This document shows positions 1 through 8,812 of a DNA stretch of 57,636 bases, piece by piece. A program made the translations under genes and the position numbers. Below the pieces are notes generated by a model. That model searched no databases and was not told where the DNA came from. It was given only the letters and a program-made list of their open reading frames with translations. Source of the stretch: CAYRES01 sp964423425 (lineage in GTDB: Bacteria > Actinomycetota > Thermoleophilia > RBG-16-64-13); assembly GCA_964423425.1 (NCBI GenBank), contig CAYRES010000015.1, positions 1 to 57,636 on the forward strand. The letters are read 5' to 3'. The number at the start of each line of letters is the position of its first letter. Position 1 is the stretch's first letter.

Positions 1-34
1 AGCCCGATCCCGCTGCCAATGCGGGATCGGGCTT
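1..34. terminator. GC-rich hairpin at window start
   Basis: A perfect 13-bp stem, AGCCCGATCCCGC paired with its complement, closes a 7-nt loop. Only a weak TTC follows, with no U-tract. It resembles the other strong GC hairpins after genes in this window and may terminate a gene lying to the left of position 1. That gene is not visible, so the function is inferred. Confidence 0.5.
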
Positions 35-63
35 CAGTTGGGGCGAAAACTTCGGACTAGAAC

Positions 64-120
64 TCGAAAACCGTTGGTCAGGATTTACCTGGCCCGGGGG
101 TTCGAATCCCCCCTCTCCGT
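64..120 (+). pseudogene. 3' half of a tRNA-Ser(CGA); 5' half missing
   Basis: The segment reads like the 3' half of a serine tRNA: an anticodon loop CTCGAAA, a long variable arm (GGTCAGG, 5-nt loop, CCTGGCC), a T-arm GGGGG-TTCGAAT-CCCCC, and an acceptor-like CTCTCCG. From memory, E. coli tRNA-Ser(CGA) shares the blocks CTCGAAAACCG and CCGGGGGTTC. The 5' strand of the anticodon stem, the D-arm and the 5' acceptor (expected GGAGAG) are absent from the 60 bases upstream. The acceptor strand also looks one base short and no CCA follows. It is therefore a remnant or attachment-site scar rather than a working tRNA. A group I intron separating the halves is possible but less likely. Confidence 0.55.
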
Positions 121-350
121 AGGGTTTCCCGCACACACGTACGAAGTGTCTCCCAGCAAAGTCTGGGGGATTGCGAACCCGCGAGAGCGCGAGCGTCAGC
201 GAGACATTCCCTTTGGACCGTCGAGCGGCGAGCGGTCCTGGCCGCGCCGGAAGGCGAGTCAGAGGACGGCAGCTTGCGGAACAAGATGCGCGAACCTCCC
301 CTCTCCGCCTTGGAAAGCCAGAAGAGCAAGAAGACCTTCCGGGCCGCCTC

Positions 351-2171
351 CTATCCCGCCAACCCCGCATTGCAGAGATTCCAGAGGATCTGGGCCACCT
401 CACCGCGAGTAGCCGGTTGCCATATCCACACCGCCGGATCGACGCTTCCCTGGAGCCCGGTAAGCAGTCCGTTGAACTCCGCCAGCTGCACGTTGTAGCC
501 GTGGGTGAGGTCGTTGAAGTTGCGCCAGATCCCTCCCCCGGTCGCGTAGTAGGCGGCATTCGGTGCGCGCAGGCCCGTCATGTAGTTCTGGGCGGCCCGC
601 ACCACCATGGTGATCACCTGCGCTCTCGTGATGTCCCGGTACGGGGCGAAGCGCCCGCCGCCGATGCCGTTGGTGACACCGTAGATGGCAGCCACGGCTA
701 TGAAGTTATCGGGGTAGAGAGTGGTGGGGCCACCGTTCTCCACGTCGGTGAAGTAACAGATATCGGCTTCCGAGCAAGGGAAGCCCACGGTGCCCACGAT
801 CATCTTGGCGAACTGCGCCCGCCACACCGCGTTGCCGGGCCGGAACTCGGCACCTCCCGTGACGGGATAGCCATTCACCAAGCCGGCGCCCGCCATGCCC
901 TCGATGGCCTCGCAGTACGGGTGATTCGTGGGAACGTCCACGAAGGTGCCGGGGCCACCACCACTGCTACCCGGCCGCACCTTCACGAGCCACATGTCCG
1001 CGCCGCCGGCTCCCACCGAAGTCGTGCATCCGGCCAGCACCCACCCACCATCCCCGGTCTCACTTCCGGCGTAGACTTCGTCGTTACCGGCACCACCGAA
1101 ACTGAGTTCCCAGAGTAGGCCACCACTTGAGTCAACGGTGAAGAGCCCCAGATCGCTGTCACTCATGTCCTGTGACCAGCAGCCGGTACCCGCCACCAGA
1201 TACCCGCCTCCGGGAAGCCCGAAAACTGCGGCGGCTATGTCCGTATTGCATGCATAGGTCTCACTCCACTGCCTGTTGCCCGACGTGTCGGTCTTCACCA
1301 ACCAGGGATCAGCTACCAAAGCGGGATTGACCGCCCCGCAGCCACCGGCCAGGATGTACCCGCCATCCGTCGTCTGCTTCAGCGATCCGAACACCCCCCA
1401 GGCGTTCGGACCGGCATAGGTCTTGGCCCACATGAGTTCGCCGGATGCGTTGGTCTTCACCAGCCAGCCCTCGGCCCCCGCCGACCAAGCCGCGTCCGTA
1501 GCTCCGGCGATGGCGAAACCACCGTCCGTTGTCTGGATGAGCGCACCTGCCGTTTCATTCCGCCCGACACCGAAGTTGCGGCTCCACTGCTGGTTGCCGG
1601 AAGCGTCAGTTCTCAATAGCCATACATCCTGGACATCCGGGTAGACACCGTTTGCGTTGTCCGAGATGCCGCAGATAACGTAGCCTTCGTCTGCTGTCTG
1701 GATGACTTGGTCAAAGCAATCGTAATACCCACCACCGTAGTATCGACTCCACTGCAGAATGCCGGAGGCATCGGTCTTGATCAGCCAGCCTTTACTGTTC
1801 CCCGGCGAGGTGCGAATCCCGCTGACGGCAACCACTGCGTAGCCGCCCTCGGCGGTCTGCACCACTCCATGGGCTTCATCCCATCCACTGCCGCTGAAAG
1901 TGCGGCTCCACTGCTGGTTGCCGGAAGCGTCGGTCTTGACAAGCAGCACATCTTTGCGATTCCCGGCATCAGATACCAGAACGGTCCCGGCAAGGATGTA
2001 CCCACCATCGGTAGTCTGCTGCACAGAGAATGCATACTCGTCTGAAGCACTGCCATGGGCCCCATACCAGTCCACGCTCGGATCGGTGGCCGCCACGGCC
2101 GTCCCCGCCGTCGACAGCAGGGCCACGACCGCACACAGCACAACCAACACGATGATTCTCCGAGTCTTCAT
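351..2171 (-). CDS. Secreted beta-propeller-repeat protein with C-terminal SLH domains
   Basis: This 606-aa protein is predicted to be exported and anchored to the cell wall or S-layer. Residues 1-28 form a signal peptide ending in AVAA. Residues ~30-400 hold about seven repeats with the pattern QTxDGGYxxAG...WLVKTDASGNxQWS, typical of delta-60/PQQ-like propeller blades. Residues ~425-606 carry three SLH-like motifs (the first begins FVDVPTNHPYCEAIEGM), which usually bind secondary wall polymers. The start at 2171 was chosen because GGAGGA sits 3-5 nt upstream; an ATG 48 bases earlier has no comparable site and would place a hydrophilic stretch before the signal peptide. The ligand or role of the propeller is unknown. 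It lies 188 bases downstream of the peptidase gene on the same strand. Confidence 0.88.
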   Translation of the reverse strand: MKTRRIIVLVVLCAVVALLSTAGTAVAATDPSVDWYGAHGSASDEYAFSVQQTTDGGYILAGTVLVSDAGNRKDVLLVKTDASGNQQWSRTFSGSGWDEAHGVVQTAEGGYAVVAVSGIRTSPGNSKGWLIKTDASGILQWSRYYGGGYYDCFDQVIQTADEGYVICGISDNANGVYPDVQDVWLLRTDASGNQQWSRNFGVGRNETAGALIQTTDGGFAIAGATDAAWSAGAEGWLVKTNASGELMWAKTYAGPNAWGVFGSLKQTTDGGYILAGGCGAVNPALVADPWLVKTDTSGNRQWSETYACNTDIAAAVFGLPGGGYLVAGTGCWSQDMSDSDLGLFTVDSSGGLLWELSFGGAGNDEVYAGSETGDGGWVLAGCTTSVGAGGADMWLVKVRPGSSGGGPGTFVDVPTNHPYCEAIEGMAGAGLVNGYPVTGGAEFRPGNAVWRAQFAKMIVGTVGFPCSEADICYFTDVENGGPTTLYPDNFIAVAAIYGVTNGIGGGRFAPYRDITRAQVITMVVRAAQNYMTGLRAPNAAYYATGGGIWRNFNDLTHGYNVQLAEFNGLLTGLQGSVDPAVWIWQPATRGEVAQILWNLCNAGLAG

Positions 2172-2359
2172 TGCTCCTCCGGTGCCGGGGTTCTGTTCAG
2201 CCATGCGAGCGGGGCGCACAGTGTTCCCCCGCCAAGGAACCTACTCCCTGAGTGTAGAGCCAGCTGGCACAATGTCAACAGCCCGGCGTAGGCGGTCTGG
2301 TGGGTGCCCCTGCGGCTCTCGACGGTCCACACCAGCGACAGGCCGGCGGCACATCCCCG

Positions 2360-3496
2360 CTAAGCGCTCACATACAAGGCACGCGGGTATTCGGTGAGCA
2401 CCTCAGGCCCGCCACCGCCTATCACCACCGTGTCTTCCACCCTCACCCCCCAGGGACCCGTGTAGATGCCGCAGTTCCCCACTGCAACGACCACGTTGGC
2501 GGATAGCGGCGGGCTCTCCTTCTCTCCATGAAAGAAGGCATGGCCGGGAGGCAGCGGAGGTTCCTCGAAATCGATGCCGATGCCGTGGATGGGAGGTCCG
2601 AACAGGTGATCGCCGTGGCCACCCCCTCTCACAGTCTCCTCCAGGATGCGCTCCAAGTCGGCCACGCCCACCCCAGCGCTACAGGCGGCAACCGAAGCCT
2701 GCTGGGCACGAAGGTACAGATCGTGGATCTGCCGTTGCTCTTGGGTGGGCCGTCCCAGGCAGGCCATACGGCAGATGTCGGAACTGTAGCCGTCGACCAC
2801 CGGATGGAGGTCGATCATCACCAGGTCCCCGGGAGCGAGCCGCCGCTGGGAAGGTAGGCCGTGGGCAATACTCGTGCGCGGGCCGGAGGAGACGTAGCTC
2901 ATCCAAAAGCCGTCGGCGCCGGCCTGTCGCATGGCATACTCGGCCTCGGCGGCCACCTGGCTCTCCGTCATTCCCGGCTTCAGGGCTTCCAGGGCAACAC
3001 CCATGGCTTCGCTCGCGACCCGCGAGGCCCGCCTCATGAGCTCCACCTCCCCTTCCTCCTTGACCAGTCGCAGCGCCGCCATGGTGGGGGTAGCGTCTTT
3101 GACCTCCAGACCCTGCGGTTTGGCGTGGGGATGGGTGAGCATGTGCATCATGGCCCCGGTGAGATAAGTGCGCTCCATTCCCACGGCTCCCTCCCTCAAC
3201 CCGAAATGCTCGAAATGGCGCGCGATGGAGTGAATCATGCCCACTTCGTCCTCGAAACCGGCGATGTCATCGACATGCGCCCGCAGAGACACGTCGTCGA
3301 CGTCGGTGGAGGGCACGCCCAGGGCGACCCGGCCCTCACGAGTGACCATGGCATACGCACACAGGCGCCCGTCACCGGTCAGATAGAACATGTTGGAGGG
3401 CTTTGTGAGAAGGAGGGCGTCGAGTCCTGTTGAGGCCATGAGCTGCCCACAGCGACGCACCCGCTCCTCCAGAACCGAGGTCTGTACCGATTCCAT
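2360..3496 (-). CDS. M24-family Xaa-Pro aminopeptidase-like metallopeptidase
   Basis: The 378-aa protein has the creatinase/Xaa-Pro aminopeptidase layout: an N-terminal creatinase domain (residues 1-130, with LLLTKPSNMFYLTG) and a C-terminal pita-bread M24 domain. Metal-ligand candidates are visible in order: Asp in LVMIDLHP, Asp in GYSSDICRM, His in HGIGIDFEEPP, Glu just after it, and Glu in VRVEDTVV. It should be cytoplasmic, as there is no signal peptide, and hydrolyse peptides with proline at the second position, or a related substrate. AAGGAGG lies about 10 nt before the ATG. The gene diverges from the lipoprotein gene at 3749 across a 250-base spacer. The exact substrate (dipeptidase, aminopeptidase or creatinase-like) cannot be set from sequence alone. 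Confidence 0.88.
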   Translation of the reverse strand: MESVQTSVLEERVRRCGQLMASTGLDALLLTKPSNMFYLTGDGRLCAYAMVTREGRVALGVPSTDVDDVSLRAHVDDIAGFEDEVGMIHSIARHFEHFGLREGAVGMERTYLTGAMMHMLTHPHAKPQGLEVKDATPTMAALRLVKEEGEVELMRRASRVASEAMGVALEALKPGMTESQVAAEAEYAMRQAGADGFWMSYVSSGPRTSIAHGLPSQRRLAPGDLVMIDLHPVVDGYSSDICRMACLGRPTQEQRQIHDLYLRAQQASVAACSAGVGVADLERILEETVRGGGHGDHLFGPPIHGIGIDFEEPPLPPGHAFFHGEKESPPLSANVVVAVGNCGIYTGPWGVRVEDTVVIGGGGPEVLTEYPRALYVSA

Positions 3497-3748
3497 CGTG
3501 ATGACCTCCTTGAGAGCCGGCGAACGAACCGCCGGGTTGACGACCCGTTACCCCAGCCCGGGTCTTCTCATGCACCCACCCGGACCATCGGCACGGAAGG
3601 GAAGACCATCCGCCTCGAGTGGCACCCCCGTCAACGGCCTTCGATTCTCCTTGCCTCCCTTCTCCAATAGCCATATTCTGGTCACATCGGATGCGCGAAG
3701 GAAGTTCCCCGCAGACGTCCGTGCATCCGCAGCTCACGAAAGGTAGGC

Positions 3749-4384
3749 ATGATGTCAAGACGTGCGTATCCCCTCATGCTCCTGCTTCTTCTCCTCGTGG
3801 TAGTGCTGCTCGTAGCCTGCGGAGGTGGGGAAGCGGCCACGAACATCCCTTTGGGAACCTCAGTAGAGACGACAACACCCGCTGATCCATTGGAAGGGTG
3901 GATCGAATACACAGGCCCCGATGGGGATTTCACCATCCGGATGCCGGAACAGCCTCAAGTACAACAGGAGACCATCGACACCGCCGAGGGAGAGGTCACC
4001 ATCAGCTTCTACCTGGTGGAGGCCGACAAAGCCGTCTGGCTGGTGAGCAGCAACACCATGCCCCCTCTCACCGCAGAGGCAATCGCCTCAGGGGACGAGC
4101 AAGCGATCGCCGAGATACTCCAAGGCGGCCGTGACGGGGCACTGAACAACATCAACGGTACACTGGAACAGGAGAGAACCATCGAAGTGAGCGGCAACCC
4201 CGGTGTCGAGCTCCAATTCTCCGCCCCCGGCGAGCCGGGCACCGAAATCAGCGAGCTCAAGGGGATCGCCCGCATGATCCTGGCCGGCCCGATGCTCTAC
4301 CAAGTGATGTTCCTCACCGTCCCGGAGGACATGGACGAGACGGCCACGGCATATCTTGACTCCTTCCGCGTCACCGGAGAGTGA
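3749..4384 (+). CDS. Uncharacterised lipoprotein
   Basis: The 211-aa protein starts with a long hydrophobic run (residues 8-22) and a lipobox ending in LVAC-GGG, so it should be lipidated at Cys23 and exposed outside the membrane. After a short Thr-rich linker, residues ~45-210 form one domain that opens GWIEYTGPDGDFTIRMPEQP and ends YLDSFRVTGE. This layout resembles PsbP-like or DUF1795-type folds, but the assignment is weak. Two tandem ATGs (3749 and 3752) follow AGG. A remnant of a related C-terminus (LFLDSFRVTAD then stop) lies at 19378-19413. Function is not known. Confidence 0.75.
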   Translation: MMSRRAYPLMLLLLLLVVVLLVACGGGEAATNIPLGTSVETTTPADPLEGWIEYTGPDGDFTIRMPEQPQVQQETIDTAEGEVTISFYLVEADKAVWLVSSNTMPPLTAEAIASGDEQAIAEILQGGRDGALNNINGTLEQERTIEVSGNPGVELQFSAPGEPGTEISELKGIARMILAGPMLYQVMFLTVPEDMDETATAYLDSFRVTGE

Positions 4385-4477
4385 TGCGCACGGGAGCCGC
4401 GAGGGAGATCGCGATACTCGTTCGAGACCGTACTCCGGGAGACAGAAGAGGTTCGCCTTCGGCCAGTCGGACCGACT

Positions 4478-5362
4478 CTACCTCTGCCGACGTCCCAAGA
4501 AGGGCACCAAGACCGGCGTCCGCCGTTTGTAGGCCTCGTAGTCGTCTTGGCCGCCCCACTTCTCGTCGGCCTTCTTCTCGAGAAGTGGCACTCCGCTCAC
4601 GCGGGTGATGAGCAGGTAGACGAACACCGGTGAGATCAAGGTCACGTATTGCCAGCCCTGGAGCACGGGGAAGGCGATGAGCGCAACGCCGGTCCACAGA
4701 GTGATCTCCCCGAAGTAGTTGGGGTGCCGCGATATCGACCACAGGCCGGAGGTGATGAAGGAGCCTTTATTGGCCGCGTCGCCACGGAAGCGGCTCTTCT
4801 GGAGGTCTGCCGTCGCTTCGAACGTGAAGCCGATCAGCCACACGGCAAGGCCCACGAATGCGAACACGTCGAGCGCCTTGGGCTCGGTGGAAGTGACGGC
4901 CGCCAATGCCGCGGCCAGCGTGAGGCTGACCCACAGGCCCTGCAGAGTCCACGTCATGAGTAGACGGGGGAGCGAACGCTTGATGCTGTCGAAGCGGTCG
5001 TCCTTACCCGCCCGGCGTACCCGGCGGAAGAGGAACGGCCCCAGGCGCCCCGCCCACACGAGCACCAGCACCAGCAGCAGGATCGAACGGGCGTCGGTGG
5101 CCCCGCCCAGCACAATCGCAAGCACGATGGCCGAGATGTAGGTGAAGCTGCCCGTGAGATCGTAGTACCGTTCGGTCTGCCGCAGGTAGGAGGGAACGAA
5201 GGCCAGCCACTGCACCACATACGCGTAGATGACGATGAGCGCAAAGACCGGAAGGCTTCCGACCGCGACCCCGTTCTGTGAGCCCGCCCAGGCGACAAGG
5301 CCCCCGACGACAACGACCGCAAGCGAGGCCAGAATGGATGAGACTTCCTGCTTCTTAGCCAT
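4478..5362 (-). CDS. DUF1295 / steroid 5-alpha-reductase-like membrane protein
   Basis: The 294-aa integral membrane protein has about seven hydrophobic segments. A C-terminal block, GLWSISRHPNYFGEITLWTG (residues ~208-227), is the signature of the DUF1295 / isoprenylcysteine methyltransferase-like / 5-alpha-reductase C-terminal fold, and the tail DDYEAYKRRTP is also characteristic. Such proteins are thought to be NAD(P)H-dependent reductases of lipid-like substrates, but bacterial members are mostly untested. AGGAGT lies about 5 nt before the ATG. It ends near the convergent lipoprotein gene and starts 9 bases from the end of the DUF3795 gene, so the two may be cotranscribed. Confidence 0.85.
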   Translation of the reverse strand: MAKKQEVSSILASLAVVVVGGLVAWAGSQNGVAVGSLPVFALIVIYAYVVQWLAFVPSYLRQTERYYDLTGSFTYISAIVLAIVLGGATDARSILLLVLVLVWAGRLGPFLFRRVRRAGKDDRFDSIKRSLPRLLMTWTLQGLWVSLTLAAALAAVTSTEPKALDVFAFVGLAVWLIGFTFEATADLQKSRFRGDAANKGSFITSGLWSISRHPNYFGEITLWTGVALIAFPVLQGWQYVTLISPVFVYLLITRVSGVPLLEKKADEKWGGQDDYEAYKRRTPVLVPFLGRRQR

Positions 5363-5371
5363 GTGCCACTC

Positions 5372-5854
5372 CTATGAGGTGCGACTCTGTACACGCGAAG
5401 ACGAGGCCATGGTAGCAGACTGGTCTGCCTGCCCTCGCCCCACCATGAAGCTGGTCGTGAAGTACTTCTCTCGTATCGACCCGGCTTCCTCTTCGGCCCA
5501 CCGTTCGAGCCCCACCTTCTTGATGCGGCAGAGATTGTACACCTTCATGTTGTGTGGGAACCGAGCAGCGTTGGCGGCCACGGGCGCGAGCAGCGAGCAC
5601 GGGAAACCTTCGCAGTCGCAGCACAGATCCACACCCTTGCTCTTCGCGCAATTGAGAGTCGCGCACCCGTCCGGGGGAAGATGGAAATGCCTGCCGTCCT
5701 GCCGGCGGCAACCCTCGCAGGGTATCGCCTCGCTTGGTACGCGCATCTTTGTCTGCACCAATTCGAGGAGTTCGTTGGTCACATTGTCTTTGTAGAACTC
5801 GCAGTTGAAGCAGTCCAGGCCGCAGGGTGCGGTCAGCGCGGCGTTGGTGGTCAC
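5372..5854 (-). CDS. DUF3795 cysteine-rich protein
   Basis: The 160-aa protein starts at a GTG with AAGGAGA 5 nt upstream; an ATG 51 bases earlier has no ribosome site. It carries the DUF3795 pattern of grouped cysteines: CGLDCFNC near the N-terminus, then CEGCRRQDG, CATLNC and CCDCEGFPC. This suggests bound metal or an Fe-S/zinc cluster. The C-terminal third (residues ~100-160) is helical, with YNLCRIKKVGLERWAEEE. The family is common in anaerobes and has no agreed function. It sits just upstream of the DUF1295 gene on the same strand. Confidence 0.82.
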   Translation of the reverse strand: MTTNAALTAPCGLDCFNCEFYKDNVTNELLELVQTKMRVPSEAIPCEGCRRQDGRHFHLPPDGCATLNCAKSKGVDLCCDCEGFPCSLLAPVAANAARFPHNMKVYNLCRIKKVGLERWAEEEAGSIREKYFTTSFMVGRGQADQSATMASSSRVQSRTS

Positions 5855-6021
5855 AATTCTCTCCTTGTCCTGTGCTCGCAACTTTGGCGCCGACACGTGC
5901 AACATGGGGATACATCACACTGTTCCTGACTATACTCGCCTCCGCCACGTGTCGAGGGCGAGAAATGCGGACCTGGAGCGCGCTACGCGGGAGCAGCCTT
6001 GGCCCTTGACGCCGCCGAATT

Positions 6022-6059
6022 GTTACCTAATACTGTTATGCATAGTACTATTATGTAAC
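6022..6059. promoter_or_regulatory. 38-bp imperfect palindrome, candidate PadR operator
   Basis: An AT-rich island in GC-rich DNA. The two 19-base halves match as reverse complements at 15 of 19 positions, with outer arms GTTAC/GTAAC and inner TTATG/CATA. It lies about 78 bases upstream of the PadR gene and also upstream of the divergent DUF3795 gene. PadR proteins usually bind palindromes in their own promoters, so autoregulation is a reasonable inference. Confidence 0.6.
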
Positions 6060-6136
6060 GAGCGGAGGCCAGGGCGGCCGCGGTGGCTCACAGATGATCT
6101 GGGTAACCGGCAGGTGAGCAGGATGACCGACAAGCC

Positions 6137-6487
6137 ATGAGCATCTCGAAGGAACTGGTGGCAGCATCTGCCACTCCCATCGTTCTGGCCATCCTGCGCC
6201 GGTCAGACAACTATGGCTACGCCATCATCCACAAGGTTCGAGAGGTCTCCGATGACCGTCTCACCTGGACCGACGGCATGCTCTACCCGGTTCTCCACCG
6301 CCTGGAGGAGGCGGGCTTCGTGGTATCCCGCTGGGAGACCGCGGACACGGGACGCCGTCGTAAGTACTACCGGCTCACCGAGGCGGGAATGGCCGAGTTG
6401 GAGCGCATCACGGAGCAGTGGTCGGTTGTGCACGGCGCCTTGGAACGGCTGAGCCGGACCGGTGACAGAGGAGACGAAGATGTTTGA
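6137..6487 (+). CDS. PadR-family transcriptional regulator
   Basis: The 116-aa protein matches the PadR winged helix: ATPIVLAILRRSDNYGYAI, then GMLYPVLHRLEEAGFV and a wing ending RRKYYRLTEAGMAEL, followed by a C-terminal dimer helix. It should be a small dimeric repressor that senses a drug or phenolic ligand or envelope stress. The ribosome site is poor. The coding end overlaps the next gene by 8 bases, so the pair is translationally coupled. The 38-bp palindrome upstream is the likely operator. Confidence 0.92.
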   Translation: MSISKELVAASATPIVLAILRRSDNYGYAIIHKVREVSDDRLTWTDGMLYPVLHRLEEAGFVVSRWETADTGRRRKYYRLTEAGMAELERITEQWSVVHGALERLSRTGDRGDEDV

Positions 6488-7832
6488 ACTGGAATCGCAG
6501 ATCCGCAAGTGGAGAGGCCACCTGAGATCATCGGGTTCCTTTGCCGAGCAAGACCTGGAGGAACTCGAGTCTCATCTCCGCGACAGCATCGACGACCTCA
6601 CCGGCCGCGGGGTGACCACTGAGGAAGCCTTCTTGGTCTCTATCCGCCGCATGGGCGATAATGAAGCCCTGGGCGACGAATTCGCCAAGGTGACGACCGA
6701 GAATCTCTGGCGGCAACTGTTGACGCCCGCACCCGACGGACTGTCTCGCAGGCGCCGGCGCAACGAGGTGCTCGTCGTCATCGGGCTGGCGATTCTGGCG
6801 GGATTACTGGGGAAGCTCCCAGCCCTCTTCGGCTGGGAGGTGGCCGAGGATAATTCGCTCCTCTACCTGAAGAACGTCTCGCTCTTCACCTTCCCTTCGG
6901 TGGCCGCCTACCTCATCTGGAAGCGGGCCCTCTCCCTGCGCTTCATCCTGCCGGCGGCGGGGGCGTTCGCCGCCGCCGCCCTTCTCGTCAACCTCTATCC
7001 GTCTCACGACCCGCACCACAACGCTCTACTGACGGCGGTGCACCTACCCATCGCCCTGTTGCTCGTACTCAGCATCCTCTACGGCGGACCCGGCTGGAGA
7101 AGAACGGGCACCCGTCTCGACTTCGTGCGCTTCGCCGGCGAGGTCTTCATCTACTCGGTGCTGCTCGGCCTCGGGGGAGTGGTGTTGATCGGGGTCTCGA
7201 TGGGGGTGTTTCAGTTCGTCGACATCGACATCGAACACTTCGTCGTGAATTGGGCGGTGGTGTTCGGCGGTTGCGCCCTGCTCACTGTGGCGGCATATCT
7301 CGTGGAACGAAAGAAGGGCAAGATAGAAAGCATAGCGCCGGTCCTGGCGCACATCTTCACTCCGCTGCTGCTGGTGGTTCTCGTGAGTCTGCTCTTGGCC
7401 ATGCTAATGTCAGGCAAGGCACCTTCGGAGGATCGGGAGCTCCTCATCTGGTTCGATCTTCTCTTGGCCTTGGTCCTCGGCATGACCCTCTACACGCTGA
7501 GCGCGCGTGACGCCGAACAGCCGCGCGACCTCTGGGACGTGCTGGTTCTCGCCCTCATCGTCGTGGCTCTGGTGGTCGACGGAGTCGCTCTCTCCGGCAT
7601 CATCTCCCGCTTGGCCGAGTACGGCGTGAGCCCCAATCGGCTCGCCGCCCTGGGGATGAACATCCTGCTGCTCGCTAACCTCGTGCTGCTGGGGCTGGGG
7701 TACGCGCGCTTCATCCGCCGGCGACTGACGTACCAGACCATCGTCGGCGTACAGATGCGCTACCTACCCGTGTACACTGTCTGGGCCGCCTTTGTGGTCA
7801 TCGCGTTCCCGCCGCTGTTCGGGTTCCGGTAG
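6480..7832 (+). CDS. Polytopic membrane protein with N-terminal permease-prefix domain
   Basis: The 450-aa protein begins at ATG 6480 after GAGGAG; an in-frame ATG at 6462 lies inside the PadR gene without a site. Residues 1-65 (EQDLEELESHLRDSID...GVTTEEAFLVSIRRMGD) match the soluble permease-prefix/HAAS-like domain often encoded next to PadR regulators. Residues ~95-445 contain about ten hydrophobic segments with no ABC ATPase or FtsX features. The PadR pairing suggests a membrane stress or efflux role under PadR control. No enzyme motif was recognised. Confidence 0.8.
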   Translation: MFELESQIRKWRGHLRSSGSFAEQDLEELESHLRDSIDDLTGRGVTTEEAFLVSIRRMGDNEALGDEFAKVTTENLWRQLLTPAPDGLSRRRRRNEVLVVIGLAILAGLLGKLPALFGWEVAEDNSLLYLKNVSLFTFPSVAAYLIWKRALSLRFILPAAGAFAAAALLVNLYPSHDPHHNALLTAVHLPIALLLVLSILYGGPGWRRTGTRLDFVRFAGEVFIYSVLLGLGGVVLIGVSMGVFQFVDIDIEHFVVNWAVVFGGCALLTVAAYLVERKKGKIESIAPVLAHIFTPLLLVVLVSLLLAMLMSGKAPSEDRELLIWFDLLLALVLGMTLYTLSARDAEQPRDLWDVLVLALIVVALVVDGVALSGIISRLAEYGVSPNRLAALGMNILLLANLVLLGLGYARFIRRRLTYQTIVGVQMRYLPVYTVWAAFVVIAFPPLFGFR

Positions 7833-7894
7833 GCAAGGCACCATAATGCCGGCAACGCGCGGAAGGCGCCACCTCGGCACCGGCATCTCACTCG

Positions 7895-7922
7895 CCTTCA
7901 ACCCCCGTCTCGGCGTTGAAGG
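7895..7922. terminator. Possible bidirectional terminator hairpin
   Basis: CCTTCAAC and GTTGAAGG pair across a 12-nt loop in the 99-base space between the convergent genes ending at 7832 and 7932. The stem is short and there is no U-tract, so this is a weak call based mainly on position. Confidence 0.35.
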
Positions 7923-7931
7923 GTGTGACCA

Positions 7932-8474
7932 CTAGTCGTTTAGGGTGACCACCACTTCATAACTGCCGGTGGCGTCATCCAGGGCGTACACGCGCACCTC
8001 GTATGTGCCCGGTCCGGCAATCGTGTAAATGAGGGCGTCCTCATCCGAGTACGCCTCTTCCCATTCCCAGAGATGGGCTCCCGTGGACACCTCCATGAGC
8101 TTGAGCAGCGGCGTGAAGCCCTCGGCCGTCACCTCCACACGTACACGATCCATCCTCTCTGCCTCGAACGTGTACTCGTCATAGGGCAGGTCGGAATGAT
8201 TCGGGTCTCGGGTGTCGCCGGGTTCGATCGACCCGCTCTCACTCACTACCACCAGCCTGCCTGTGCCCTTCTCCGTAGTATCGCCCGCCCCATCCCCCGC
8301 ACTGCCGCCCGCCGTGTCGGCCTGTCCTCCGCAACCCGCAACCACAAGAGCTGCCACGAACAGGAGGGCGATGAACACGGGGGCGAGATGCCGTCCCCCG
8401 TTACAGCGGGGCGCCCCCATCGCCCGCTCATGCGCACATTCGCGAAGACGACGAGACCGTGAAGACATGCTCAT
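7932..8474 (-). CDS. Lipoprotein with a pre-peptidase C-terminal-like beta domain
   Basis: The 180-aa protein has a basic N-terminus, a hydrophobic segment and a lipobox (ALVVAGC-GGQ, residues ~42-52), so it is predicted to be lipidated. After a Gly/Asp/Thr linker, residues ~85-180 show the PPC-like pattern: YDEYTFEAERMDRVRVEVTA, IYTIAGPGTYEVRVYALDD and GSYEVVVTL. This is a small beta-sandwich usually found beside secreted peptidases; here it stands alone. A GAGGGGG site lies 5-6 nt before the ATG at 8474. It diverges from the copper ATPase gene. Role unknown. Confidence 0.78.
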   Translation of the reverse strand: MSMSSRSRRLRECAHERAMGAPRCNGGRHLAPVFIALLFVAALVVAGCGGQADTAGGSAGDGAGDTTEKGTGRLVVVSESGSIEPGDTRDPNHSDLPYDEYTFEAERMDRVRVEVTAEGFTPLLKLMEVSTGAHLWEWEEAYSDEDALIYTIAGPGTYEVRVYALDDATGSYEVVVTLND

Positions 8475-8812
8475 GATGCCCCCTCTCTATGCCCCTGAGG
8501 TTTCCTGTCCCCCCAGTCTACCCCGGAGACCCGTGGGCACAACTCCGGGACCCGTGTGCTTCCTGAATGTCACAAGAGCCGGGCCGGCGGGGCTTCACCA
8601 ATCCAACGTCTCGCCACCACGACGAAGGACCGCGAGATGTTGCGCTGGTTGGTCATCATACACTCGTCAACTGCAACCCTGTGCCCAGATTACAGATGGC
8701 CGCGCTCCTTCAGAATTCCCAATCCACAGCATGGCCAAGCGAATGACTGCCTCTGGGGTTTCCTCCAAGGGCTGAGCGGGGAGTGTCACCCCCAAGACCA
8801 AGGAGTTGACCC
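8475..8812. other. Intergenic region between divergent lipoprotein and copB-like genes
   Basis: No convincing gene is seen in these 338 bases. It should hold promoters for both flanking genes, but no good -35/-10 pair or clear copper-regulator operator could be picked by eye. AAGGAG at the right edge is the ribosome site for the ATPase gene. Confidence 0.4.

Noticed and set aside
78..412. Overlapping frames in both strands near the left edge
   Set aside because: They cover the tRNA fragment and show no family motifs, no ribosome site and no codon bias.
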